A DNA stretch of 54,555 nucleotides from the NCBI RefSeq assembly GCF_901521055.1, contig NZ_CABEGA010000028.1, positions 1-54,555 of the forward strand, read 5' to 3'. Below are positions 47,535 through 54,555 of the stretch, in pieces. Both the position numbers and the translations under genes were made by a program. Position 1 is the first letter of the stretch. Each line of letters opens with the position of its first letter. Below the pieces are notes generated by a model that made no database searches, was not told where the DNA came from, and worked only from the letters and a program-made list of their open reading frames with translations. The stretch is from Cellulomonas hominis (GTDB lineage Bacteria > Actinomycetota > Actinomycetes > Actinomycetales > Cellulomonadaceae).

Positions 47535-49822
47535 TTGTCGGCCGGCGCCGTGGCGACCTCGTCCGCTCCGCCCTCCGCTGCGGAGCCCTGGGCCGCGGAG
47601 CCCTCGGCCGGCGTGCCCTCGGCCGGCGTGCCCTCGGCCGGCGTGCCCGCGGCCGGCGTGCCTGCGACCGACGCGCCCGCGGGTGCGTCGGCCGGGGTGG
47701 CGTCGGCGTCCTCGGCCGGCGTCACCGCGGGCTGGTCACCCGTCGGCTGGGCGCCCGCGGGGGCCGGGGTCTGCGCGTCGGCGGGCGCCTCGCCCGCAGC
47801 CGCCTCGTCGGTCCCCGGCTTCGCGTCGCCCGCGTCCTTCGCGCCCTGGGCCGGCTCCGCCTCGGGGGCAGGAGCGGGGGCAGCGGCGGAGACCGGCGCC
47901 GGCCGGCCCTTGGCACCGCGGGCGGGGCGTGCGGCGGGGCGCGCCTGCTTCTGCTCGAACTGCGCCTGCGCCTGGTCCGCCCGCTCCAGCGTCTTCCTGC
48001 TGGGGACCGGGTCGTGGCCGAGCAGGTTGCGCAGCTCGTCCAGGTACGACGTGATCGACTCCCGCTGACGGTTGAGGTCCTCGACCTGACGCTGCGCGGT
48101 GGTGCGCTCGCGCTCGGCCTCGGACATCGACTCCGACAGCGTCTTCTCGGCGTGCTCGCGGGCCTCGGCGACGACGCGGTCGGCGTTCTGCCGGGCGTTC
48201 GACAGCAGCTCCTTGGCGTGCTCCTGGGAGTCGACGCGGATCTTCTCCGCCTGCTCGAGCGCCTTCGCGACGCGCTGCTCCGCGTCGGCGGCGTGCGCCT
48301 CGGCGTCCGCGACCAGCTTCTCCGTCTCGGCGCGCGCGACGGCGTGCCGCTCGGCGTCCGCGCGCTCGGCCGCCTCGCGCTGGGCGGCGATGGACAGCTC
48401 GGCGTCCGCCAGCGCCTGGCGGGCCTGGGCGAGCAGGGCCTCGGACTCGGTGCGCGCCTGCGCCCGCAGCTCGTCCGCCGTGCGGGACGCCTCGGTGACC
48501 TGCCGCTCGACGTCGAGGCGGGTGGCCTCGCGCAGCTCCGCGACCTCGCGGTCCGTGCGCTCCCGGAGGTCGGCGGTCTCCCGCTCCGTGCGCTCCCGCA
48601 GCTCGGTCGTCTCCCGCTCCACGAGGGCCCGCAGGTGGCTGGTCTCGTGCTGGGTCCGCTCCCGCAGCTCCGTGGTCTCGCGCTCAGCGGTCGCCCGCAG
48701 GTCGGCCGAGTACTGCTCGGCCTCGACGCGCTGCGCGGTGATCGCCTGCTCCGCCTCCTGGCGGGCGGCTGCGATCTCGTCCGCGACGGCCGCGCGGAGC
48801 TCGCCGGTCTCCCGGTCGGCGCTCGCCCGGACGAAGCCGGAGTACTGCTCGGCCTCGGCGCGCAGCGCGGTCGTCTCGGCGACGGCCCGCTGCTGCAGCT
48901 CGGCGGCGGCGCGCTCGGCGGCGGACCGCACGGCGTCCGCGTGGGACTGCGCCTCCGCCCGCAGGGACGTGATCTCGTCGCCGGCGGCCTGCCGCGCCTC
49001 GGCGATCTCCGTGGCGGCGACGGACCGCTGTATCGCGGCCCACCGCTCGGCCTCGGTGCGCAGCTCTGCGAGCTCGGAGGTCACGCGCTGGCGCAGCGCG
49101 GTGGTGTCCGCGTCCGCCCGCTGGCGCAGGTCCTGGTCGTAGCGCTCGGCGTCGGCGCGCATCGCGGTGGTCTCGGCCTCGGTGCGCGTGCGCAGCTCCT
49201 CGGCCGCCTGCTCGGTGCTGATCCGCAGCTCCGTCGTCTCGCGCTCCACGGTCGCCCGCAGCGTGCCCAGCTCCCGCTCCAGCGTCGCGCGGCGCTCGCT
49301 CTCCTCGGTCTGGATCGCGGCCTGGATGCGGGCGGCCTCGCGCTCGGCGGACCCGACCAGCTCCTCCGCGCGGCGCTGGGCGCCGGTCAGCACGCTCTCG
49401 GCCTCGGTGTGGGCCGTCGACCGCTCCTCGGTGGCCTCGCGGCGGGCGGTCGCGAGCATCTCAGCGACCTCGTTCTCGGCCCGGGCCCGGAGCTGCCCCG
49501 CGGCGAGCCGCGCCCGCGCGAGGGCGTCGGACGCCTGCGCGTTGGCCTGCTGCACGACGTCGGAGGACTGCTCCTCGGCCGACCGCAGCAGCATCTCGAT
49601 CCGCGAACCGAGGCCCGAGTACGTGGGCCGCTCGGCCTCCCGCAGCTGGCGGTGCGCCTCGGACAGCTCGCCGGAGATCTGCAGCACGCGCTCGTCCAGC
49701 GAGGACACCTGGCTGCGGGCGTCGTTCAGCGCCCGCTCCAGCTCGTCCATCCGTGCGTCGACGGGTGCGCGGTCGTAGCCACGGAAGTTGACCACCGGGA
49801 AGGGCGTACGGTCCTCTGCCAC
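47531..49822 (-). CDS. Large DivIVA-like coiled-coil protein
   Basis: A 763-residue cytoplasmic protein. Its N-terminus (FPVVNFRGYDRAPVDARMDELERAL) matches the membrane-curvature-sensing head of DivIVA/Wag31. About 550 residues of uninterrupted Ala/Glu/Arg coiled coil follow, with internal repeats such as ERETTELRERT. The C-terminal ~170 residues are acidic, Ala/Pro-rich and end in pentapeptide AEGTP repeats. It recalls the Streptomyces polarity proteins Scy and FilP, so a role in polar growth, division or scaffolding is likely. GTG 49822 has AGGAGGAA four bases upstream. Confidence 0.88.
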   Translation of the reverse strand: MAEDRTPFPVVNFRGYDRAPVDARMDELERALNDARSQVSSLDERVLQISGELSEAHRQLREAERPTYSGLGSRIEMLLRSAEEQSSDVVQQANAQASDALARARLAAGQLRARAENEVAEMLATARREATEERSTAHTEAESVLTGAQRRAEELVGSAEREAARIQAAIQTEESERRATLERELGTLRATVERETTELRISTEQAAEELRTRTEAETTAMRADAERYDQDLRQRADADTTALRQRVTSELAELRTEAERWAAIQRSVAATEIAEARQAAGDEITSLRAEAQSHADAVRSAAERAAAELQQRAVAETTALRAEAEQYSGFVRASADRETGELRAAVADEIAAARQEAEQAITAQRVEAEQYSADLRATAERETTELRERTQHETSHLRALVERETTELRERTERETADLRERTDREVAELREATRLDVERQVTEASRTADELRAQARTESEALLAQARQALADAELSIAAQREAAERADAERHAVARAETEKLVADAEAHAADAEQRVAKALEQAEKIRVDSQEHAKELLSNARQNADRVVAEAREHAEKTLSESMSEAERERTTAQRQVEDLNRQRESITSYLDELRNLLGHDPVPSRKTLERADQAQAQFEQKQARPAARPARGAKGRPAPVSAAAPAPAPEAEPAQGAKDAGDAKPGTDEAAAGEAPADAQTPAPAGAQPTGDQPAVTPAEDADATPADAPAGASVAGTPAAGTPAEGTPAEGTPAEGSAAQGSAAEGGADEVATAPADK
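47586..47675. repeat. 15-bp in-frame tandem repeat in the coiled-coil gene
   Basis: CCCTCGGCCGGCGTG is repeated perfectly at 47601, 47616 and 47631. Diverged copies lie at 47586, 47646 and 47661. It encodes AEGTP units, so copy-number change keeps the frame. Confidence 0.85.
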
Positions 49823-50042
49823 GAAGTTCCTCCTGCGGGCGCGCGTGCGCTTGTGGGGACGGCCTCCGGGCGGGAGGCTCAGGGCGTCGGTCGGCCCGCG
49901 TCCGCCGCCCAGGGTATCGGGACGATCCCGGCACCGGGCACCGGTCGTCCCGCAGCCGCCGTGAGGGGCCGCGGGGGCCCGACTTGCGCCGGCCCACAGG
50001 TGGCACGCCTATCCTGGGACGTCACGTTCGAGAGGAAACCGC
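49823..50042. promoter_or_regulatory. Divergent promoter region
   Basis: Leftward, TACCCT (49916-49911 on the minus strand) may serve the coiled-coil gene. Rightward, TATCCT (50010-50015) may serve the membrane-protein gene. Between them is a hairpin CGGGACGA (49918-49925) with TCGTCCCG (49945-49952). Confidence 0.45.
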
Positions 50043-51953
50043 GTGCTCCAGCGACTGATCGCCGCCCTCCTCGGGGTGCTCGGCATCGCCGCCATCGGGC
50101 TCGGCATCGCGTCGGCCACGGCCTGGCGTGCCGACGACCCCCTGGTCGCGACCGCAGCCCCCGGGGGCGATGCCCGCACCCTCGTCACCGACCCGGGCGT
50201 GCTCGAGCTCGCCGGCGACCCGGTGACGGTGACCGTCCGTGCGGAGGGCTCGCCCGTCGTGCTCGCCGTCGGCCGCGACACCGACGTCACCGGGTGGGTC
50301 GGGACCGACCCCTACGTCCGCGTGACCGGCCTGTCCGACTGGCACACGCTCGCGACCACCGCGGTGGAGCAGCCCGCGCCGGAGCCGTCCGGGTCTGCCG
50401 CGGCCACCCCCGCGCCCACCCCGTCCCCGAGCGCGAGCGCAGGGGCCGAGGAGGCGCCGGTGCAGGCCGCCGACCCGACCGGCTCGGACATGTGGGTGGC
50501 GGAGGTGTCCGGCGACGGCTCCGCGACGCTCGAGTGGCCGGTGACCGAGGGCCGCTGGTCGCTCGTCGCCGTGAGCCTGGGCGACACCGCTCCCACCCTC
50601 GACCTCTCCTGGCCGCAGACCGTCACCACGCCGTGGCTGTGGCCGGGCGTCGCGCTGGGCGTCCTCCTGCTGGCCGTCGCCGCGATCCTGCTCGTGCGGA
50701 TCCTGCGCGAGCGCCGCGAGGGCCCCGACGCCGGGTGGCACTCGGTGGCCACCGGGCAGATCGCCGCGGTCCCCGCCGCCGGTGCCTCCGCCTCGGGGAC
50801 GTCCGGCACCGGTCCGTCCTCGGGCGCGACGAGCACCGTCACCGGCGCCATCCCGGTCGCGACCGTCGCCCCCGACGGCACGCCGCTCACCCGCCGGCAG
50901 ATCCGCGAGGCCGAGGCCGCCGCGGCGGCAGCCGCCGGACGACGCGGGCGCCGCACGCCGACCGGCGCGATCCCGGTCGTCACCGGAGCGATCCCCACGG
51001 TGACGGGCTCCGTCCCGGCGGCCGCACAGCCCGCCGCCACCGAGCCTCCCGCCGCCACCGAGCCTCCCGCAGCCGACGCGCAGACCGCGTCCGCCGGGCC
51101 GGCCGACGGCGCTGCGGCCTCGCGCCCGTCCGGCGCCACGCCGACACCCGGAGCGCCGAGCGCGGCACCGGAGGCCGGCGGCCCGAGCGCTGCTGCTTCC
51201 GCTCTCGCCCGCCCGTCGGGCCCGAGCGCACCTGCTGGCGCGACCGTGGCTCCCGCCGCCGGCTCCGCCACGTCCACCGGCTCCGCCACGTCCACCGGCT
51301 CCGCCACGTCCACCCGCCCCGGCGCGGGTGCGGCCCCGGGCAGCCCCGCCGGGGGACAGGTGACGAGCGCACCCACCGCGCCGGCACCTGCGGCTGCCGT
51401 TCCGGCCGCGACCACGCCGGCCGCGACCACGCCGGCCGCGACGGACGGAGCCGGCTCCGCCCCTGCACCCACCGCGGCACCCGCTCCGGTGGACGACGAC
51501 AAGCCGCGCGGGCTCGCCGCCCGGCTGCCGTGGCGTCGGGGCCGCGCCGAGGGCGGGGCACAGCAGGACGCGGCCCCGGGCGAGGCGACCCCCGCCTCGG
51601 CGTGGACTCCGGTCCCCGGCGCCCCGCCCGCGTCGCCGGGCGCGCGCGCTTCGTCCGCAGCGCCCACCGCACCCGCCTCGCCCACCGCACCCACCCCACG
51701 GCCGGGCGCCGCGCCCTCGGTCCCCGCTCCCGCCACCCGACCGGCCGCGACTCCGCAGGGCGCCGCGGGGGCGGAAGGCCCACGCGACGCCGACCCCGAG
51801 GACGACGCCGCGTCCCGCGCCCAGCGCGCCGATGCGTGGCGACGGATGTGGGGGTTCCCCGCCGACGCCGCCGGTGGTACCGGCCAGGGCGAGGGCGACC
51901 ACGGGACCGCACGACCGCAGGACGACGCACAGGGGACGGAGGAGGGCCGATGA
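50043..51953 (+). CDS. Membrane protein with long Pro/Ala-rich tail
   Basis: A 636-residue protein. A signal-anchor helix (about 6-28) leads to an extracellular domain of about 160 residues, interrupted by a Pro/Ser/Ala-rich linker (110-140). A second helix (about 200-222, WPGVALGVLLLAVAAILLV) follows, then a ~410-residue low-complexity cytoplasmic tail ending DAWRRMWGFPADAAGG. No enzymatic domain is seen. The structured part may be a sensor or envelope anchor. Its stop overlaps the following lipoprotein (ATGA), so they probably work together. GTG 50043 with AGAGGAAA upstream. Confidence 0.8.
   Translation: MLQRLIAALLGVLGIAAIGLGIASATAWRADDPLVATAAPGGDARTLVTDPGVLELAGDPVTVTVRAEGSPVVLAVGRDTDVTGWVGTDPYVRVTGLSDWHTLATTAVEQPAPEPSGSAAATPAPTPSPSASAGAEEAPVQAADPTGSDMWVAEVSGDGSATLEWPVTEGRWSLVAVSLGDTAPTLDLSWPQTVTTPWLWPGVALGVLLLAVAAILLVRILRERREGPDAGWHSVATGQIAAVPAAGASASGTSGTGPSSGATSTVTGAIPVATVAPDGTPLTRRQIREAEAAAAAAAGRRGRRTPTGAIPVVTGAIPTVTGSVPAAAQPAATEPPAATEPPAADAQTASAGPADGAAASRPSGATPTPGAPSAAPEAGGPSAAASALARPSGPSAPAGATVAPAAGSATSTGSATSTGSATSTRPGAGAAPGSPAGGQVTSAPTAPAPAAAVPAATTPAATTPAATDGAGSAPAPTAAPAPVDDDKPRGLAARLPWRRGRAEGGAQQDAAPGEATPASAWTPVPGAPPASPGARASSAAPTAPASPTAPTPRPGAAPSVPAPATRPAATPQGAAGAEGPRDADPEDDAASRAQRADAWRRMWGFPADAAGGTGQGEGDHGTARPQDDAQGTEEGR
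51261..51314 (+). repeat. 18-bp tandem repeat, three perfect copies
   Basis: GGCTCCGCCACGTCCACC occurs at 51261, 51279 and 51297, encoding GSATST. A second 18-bp duplication (PAATEP) lies near 51031-51070 in the same tail. Confidence 0.85.
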
Positions 51954-52990
51954 CCGCACGCACCACGAACCCCGCGGCCAGGGCCGGCGTCCGCCGCTCG
52001 GCCCGCCGCCGCCTCGCCGGCACCGCGCTGGCCGCCGTCGCGCTCCTCGGGCTGGGCGCGTGCGCCCAGCCCGTCCCGGAGCCGCGGCCCGATGCGGTCC
52101 CCGCGGTCCCGCCGCCCGCCCTCACGGTCGCGCAGTCCACCGACGTGCTGACGCAGGTCGGCGAGGTGCTGGCCGCCGGGGACGCCGCGCTGGACCCCGC
52201 GGGCCTGCCCGCCCGGCTCAGCGGTCCCGCCCTGGCCATCCGCACCGCGGAGTACGTCCGGGCGAGCGCCACCGCGGGGCAGCGCCCGCCCGTGTCGCTG
52301 CCGATGTCCGCGCAGACGACGATCGTCCCGGACACCGACACCTGGCCCCGCACGCAGATGGTCGTCACCGTCCAGCCCGACGACCTGCAGGCGCCGCTGC
52401 TGCTGGTCCTCCAGCAGAACGGGCCGCGAGACCCCTACCGCCTCTGGAGCTGGGCGCGGCTCGGCCCCTCGGTGCAGATGCCCGCGACCGCCGACCCGAC
52501 CGTGGGGAGCGAGCCCGTCGCACCCGACGACACGTCCCTGGTCGTCCCGCCGGCCGAGGCCCTCGCCCAGTACGCGGACGTGCTCACCAACGGGGACGCC
52601 TCGGGCTACGCGGCGACGTTCCCGGCGGACTTCTTCCGGACCGCGCTGACGGAGGCCCGCAACCAGACCGCGGCGAGCCTGCAGGCGGTGGCGACCGTCG
52701 CCGAGACGGTCACGCCGGTCGACGGCCAGGTGACGGCGCTGCGAACCGCCGACGGGGGAGCGATCGTCGTCGGGCAGCTCAGCACGGTCACCACGGTGAC
52801 CCTGAGCCAGGGCAGCATCACGCTCAACGACCCCTTCGACGCGGCGCTCGCGGGGAAGCCCAGCGTGACCAGCAACCTGGTCCGGACGTGGACCGACGTC
52901 GTCGCGATGTACGTGCCGCCGGCGGGGGCCACCACGCCCATCCAGGTCCTGGCCGCCGAGCACGCCCGCACGGCAGTCTCCGGTCAGTGA
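51950..52990 (+). CDS. Lipoprotein of unknown function
   Basis: A 346-residue secreted protein. Residues 1-38 form a lipoprotein signal with a twin-Arg-rich n-region and lipobox LGAC (C38). The mature part has two alpha/beta halves: about 55-185 and 190-340, the second with DVLTNGDASGYAATFPADFFRTA. No enzyme motif is recognised. It resembles actinobacterial lipoproteins of unknown function paired with membrane proteins. ATG 51950 overlaps the upstream stop. Confidence 0.85.
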   Translation: MTARTTNPAARAGVRRSARRRLAGTALAAVALLGLGACAQPVPEPRPDAVPAVPPPALTVAQSTDVLTQVGEVLAAGDAALDPAGLPARLSGPALAIRTAEYVRASATAGQRPPVSLPMSAQTTIVPDTDTWPRTQMVVTVQPDDLQAPLLLVLQQNGPRDPYRLWSWARLGPSVQMPATADPTVGSEPVAPDDTSLVVPPAEALAQYADVLTNGDASGYAATFPADFFRTALTEARNQTAASLQAVATVAETVTPVDGQVTALRTADGGAIVVGQLSTVTTVTLSQGSITLNDPFDAALAGKPSVTSNLVRTWTDVVAMYVPPAGATTPIQVLAAEHARTAVSGQ

Positions 52991-53027
52991 CATCCTCGAC
53001 ACCACGCGACAGCAGGAGCAGAGCAGC

Positions 53028-53966
53028 ATGAGCCAGAACCCGGCCCCCCAGCCGCGCCTCGACGTGCGCGGCGCGGTCGACCTGTCCGGTCTCGGGCGTC
53101 CCGCCACGCCGGCCCCCGGCACCCCGGGCGGCCTGCCCGCACCGGGGCCCTACGCGGTCGACGTCGACACCGAGGGCTTCCCCGCCCTGGTGCAGTCCTC
53201 GACCCAGCACCCCGTCGTCGTCCTGCTCTGGGCGTCGTGGAGCGAGACGAGCATCGACCTCGCACGGGACATGGGCGCCGTGGTGGACCAGTACGGGGGC
53301 AGGCTGCTGCTCGCGAGGATCGACTCCGAGGCCAACCCGCAGATCGCGGCCGCCTTCCAGACGCAGTCGGTGCCCGCGGTGATCGCCGTCATCGCCGGCC
53401 AGCCGCTGCCGCTGTTCCAGGGCGCCCCGCCGGCGGACCAGCTCCGCGGCGTGCTCGACCAGGTGCTCGAGGCGGCCGCGGCGAACGGCATCACCGGGAC
53501 CGTGGAGCCGCGCGACGCCGCTCCCGTGCCGGCCGAGCCCGAGGAGCCGCCGCTGCCCCCGCTGCACCAGGAGGCGTACGACGCGATCGAGCGCGACGAC
53601 CTGCCCGCGGCGGCGGCCGCGTACGAGCAGGCGCTCCGGGAGAACCCCCGCGACGACATGGCGCGAGCCGGCCTCGCTCAGGTGGGGCTCCTGTCCCGGA
53701 CCCACGACGCCGACCTGGCTGCGGTGCGGAAGGCGGCGGCCGACGACCCGGCGGACGTCGACGCGCAGCTCGCGGTCGCCGACGTGGACGTGCTGGGCGG
53801 GCAGGTCGAGGACGCGTTCGCCCGGCTGGTGGACACGGTGCGCTCGACCTCCGGGCCCGAGCGGGAGCGGGTGCGCCTGCGGCTGGTCGAGCTGTTCGAC
53901 GTCGTCGGGAGCGACGACCCGCGCGTGGCTGCTGCTCGGCGCGCGCTCGCCAGCGCCCTGTACTGA
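53028..53966 (+). CDS. Cysteine-less thioredoxin-fold/TPR protein (CnoX/YbbN-like)
   Basis: A 312-residue cytoplasmic protein. Residues 42-155 are a thioredoxin fold (VVVLLWASWSETSIDLARDM ... ARIDSEANPQIAAAF ... VPAVIAVIAGQPL). The CxxC site is replaced by SETS at 72-75, so it cannot do thiol exchange. The C-terminal half (about 180-312) is TPR-like helical repeats. This matches the CnoX/YbbN co-chaperone class, in which the thioredoxin part binds unfolding clients. It sits just before an rRNA operon. ATG 53028 follows AGGAGCAG. Confidence 0.92.
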   Translation: MSQNPAPQPRLDVRGAVDLSGLGRPATPAPGTPGGLPAPGPYAVDVDTEGFPALVQSSTQHPVVVLLWASWSETSIDLARDMGAVVDQYGGRLLLARIDSEANPQIAAAFQTQSVPAVIAVIAGQPLPLFQGAPPADQLRGVLDQVLEAAAANGITGTVEPRDAAPVPAEPEEPPLPPLHQEAYDAIERDDLPAAAAAYEQALRENPRDDMARAGLAQVGLLSRTHDADLAAVRKAAADDPADVDAQLAVADVDVLGGQVEDAFARLVDTVRSTSGPERERVRLRLVELFDVVGSDDPRVAAARRALASALY

Positions 53967-54025
53967 CGAAGCTGCGTCGCCGGCACTGACACGGCGAGCC
54001 CGCCGCGCTGGGCGCGGAGGTCCGC

Positions 54026-54060
54026 GAGGCCCGGTCGACCGTCCTGGTCGGCCGGGCCTC
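54026..54060 (+). terminator. Terminator after the thioredoxin-fold gene
   Basis: GAGGCCCGG (54026-54034) pairs with CCGGGCCTC (54052-54060), with an inner CGACC/GGTCG stem. It insulates the rRNA operon upstream region. Confidence 0.75.
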
Positions 54061-54199
54061 CGTCGTCCGGCGGCCCGGTCCACGCCCGCCGGCGCCCGTC
54101 CCGCACGTCGGCGAGCAGGTCCGACCGGCCCTCTGAGCGCCCCCGATGGGGCCAGATCCGCGTGATCATGCGGGTGACCGGGGTCACGGCCCACCCGAG

Positions 54200-54229
54200 T
54201 TGACGGTCCCGACGGCGGGTGCGTAATGT
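54200..54229 (+). promoter_or_regulatory. rRNA operon promoter P1
   Basis: TTGACG (54200-54205), 18 bases, TAATGT (54224-54229). Strong sigma-70-type (HrdB/SigA) match, upstream of the rRNA leader. Confidence 0.75.
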
Positions 54230-54390
54230 TCTACGACGTCGCCCCGACAGGGAGGAACAGACACCAGGGATCACCCCGGTGGCTGGTCCCGCGGGGGACC
54301 ACCCCCTTGGTACGGCCTCGACGGGACACATGCGCCCGCTGACGAACGTGCCGAGGATCGATCATCTCAGATGGAACGGTCCGAACGGAC

Positions 54391-54419
54391 TTGACCGGAT
54401 GACGAAGATCGGATAAGTT
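54391..54419 (+). promoter_or_regulatory. rRNA operon promoter P2
   Basis: TTGACC (54391-54396), 17 bases, TAAGTT (54414-54419). Near-ideal spacing and the TAAGTT -10 common in actinobacterial rrn promoters. Confidence 0.8.
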
Positions 54420-54425
54420 TGAACG

Positions 54426-54555
54426 GTTGCCTCCGGCCAGGAGCCCGCAAGGGTGAGTGGGGGATGCGCGTCTGTTCTTTGAGAACTCAACAGTGTGCCA
54501 AGTAGTTGATGCCAAGATGGTTCATCGGCTCGGGTGGTCGCCTCATTCGGGGTGG
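54426..54555 (+). ncRNA. 16S rRNA precursor leader with boxA-like element (partial)
   Basis: The predicted P2 transcript begins near 54426. TGTTCTTTGAGA at 54473-54484 matches the antitermination boxA region found before actinobacterial 16S genes, followed by ACTCAACAGTGTGCC. The mature 16S 5' end (with AGAGTTTGATC) is not reached; the window stops inside the leader. Confidence 0.8.

Noticed and set aside
47586..47675. CRISPR-like array
   Set aside because: The 15-bp units are directly adjacent with no spacers and stay in the reading frame of the coiled-coil gene; there are no cas genes.
48014..51949. Long plus-strand frame upstream of the lipoprotein
   Set aside because: It is the shadow of the coiled-coil and membrane-protein genes. 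The real lipoprotein begins at ATG 51950 with a signal peptide.
53220..53260. Functional thioredoxin
   Set aside because: The active-site cysteines are absent, so the name thioredoxin would mislead.

Overview
The window is chromosomal DNA of a very GC-rich, motile actinobacterium, most likely Cellulomonas or a close relative (Micrococcales). The gene order argS-lysA-HTH/MNT-HEPN-hom-thrC-thrB-rho-rpmE-prfA-prmC-tsaC-wecA-atpIBEFHAGDC-DUF2550-nucS is a typical actinobacterial core block. A xyloglucan/cello-oligosaccharide locus, a chemoreceptor with a flagellar-type promoter and abundant GTG starts fit that assignment. It was made from gene content only, without a database search.

Layout. 1-3000: a secreted DUF916-like protein behind long poly-C/G tracts, then a methyl-accepting chemotaxis protein. 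3100-6620: a compact minus-strand operon of five small actinobacterial genes that looks linked to type VII (ESX/WXG) secretion, followed by tRNA-Arg(CCG). 6890-8930: a FadR-type regulator divergent from a CynX/NimT-like MFS transporter. 9047-16667: argS and the lysine/threonine genes, interrupted by a HEPN-MNT toxin-antitoxin pair whose antitoxin carries its own helix-turn-helix and sits behind a palindromic operator. 16684-25395: rho, a glycosyltransferase, rpmE, and the overlapping prfA-prmC-tsaC-wecA-atpI chain. 25432-32941: the complete F1Fo ATP synthase operon with DUF2550. 33000-35132: nucS and nagA.

35179-45017 is a carbohydrate block. It holds two divergent LacI regulators, an ABC sugar importer (binding protein and two permeases, no ATPase, which is normal for actinobacteria using a shared MsiK), a GH31 alpha-xylosidase and a GH1 beta-glucosidase. 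A shared 14-bp palindromic box lies upstream of both the LacI/ABC operon and the beta-glucosidase, and the latter also has a CebR/CelR-like box. Together they could import xyloglucan oligosaccharides and trim them to xylose and glucose.

45089-53966 holds conserved actinobacterial genes: a small zinc-ribbon-like protein, two alpha/beta hydrolases, a small hypothetical, a large DivIVA-like coiled-coil protein, a membrane protein/lipoprotein pair with internal minisatellites, and a cysteine-less thioredoxin-fold/TPR protein. The last ~350 bases are an rRNA operon leader with two strong sigma-70-type promoters and a boxA-like element. The 16S gene itself lies beyond the window.

The best candidates for something less described are the ESX-like operon with paralogues at both ends and a glycine-zipper putative effector, the HTH-fused MNT/HEPN module with its probable frameshift, and the shared operator network of the xyloglucan locus.
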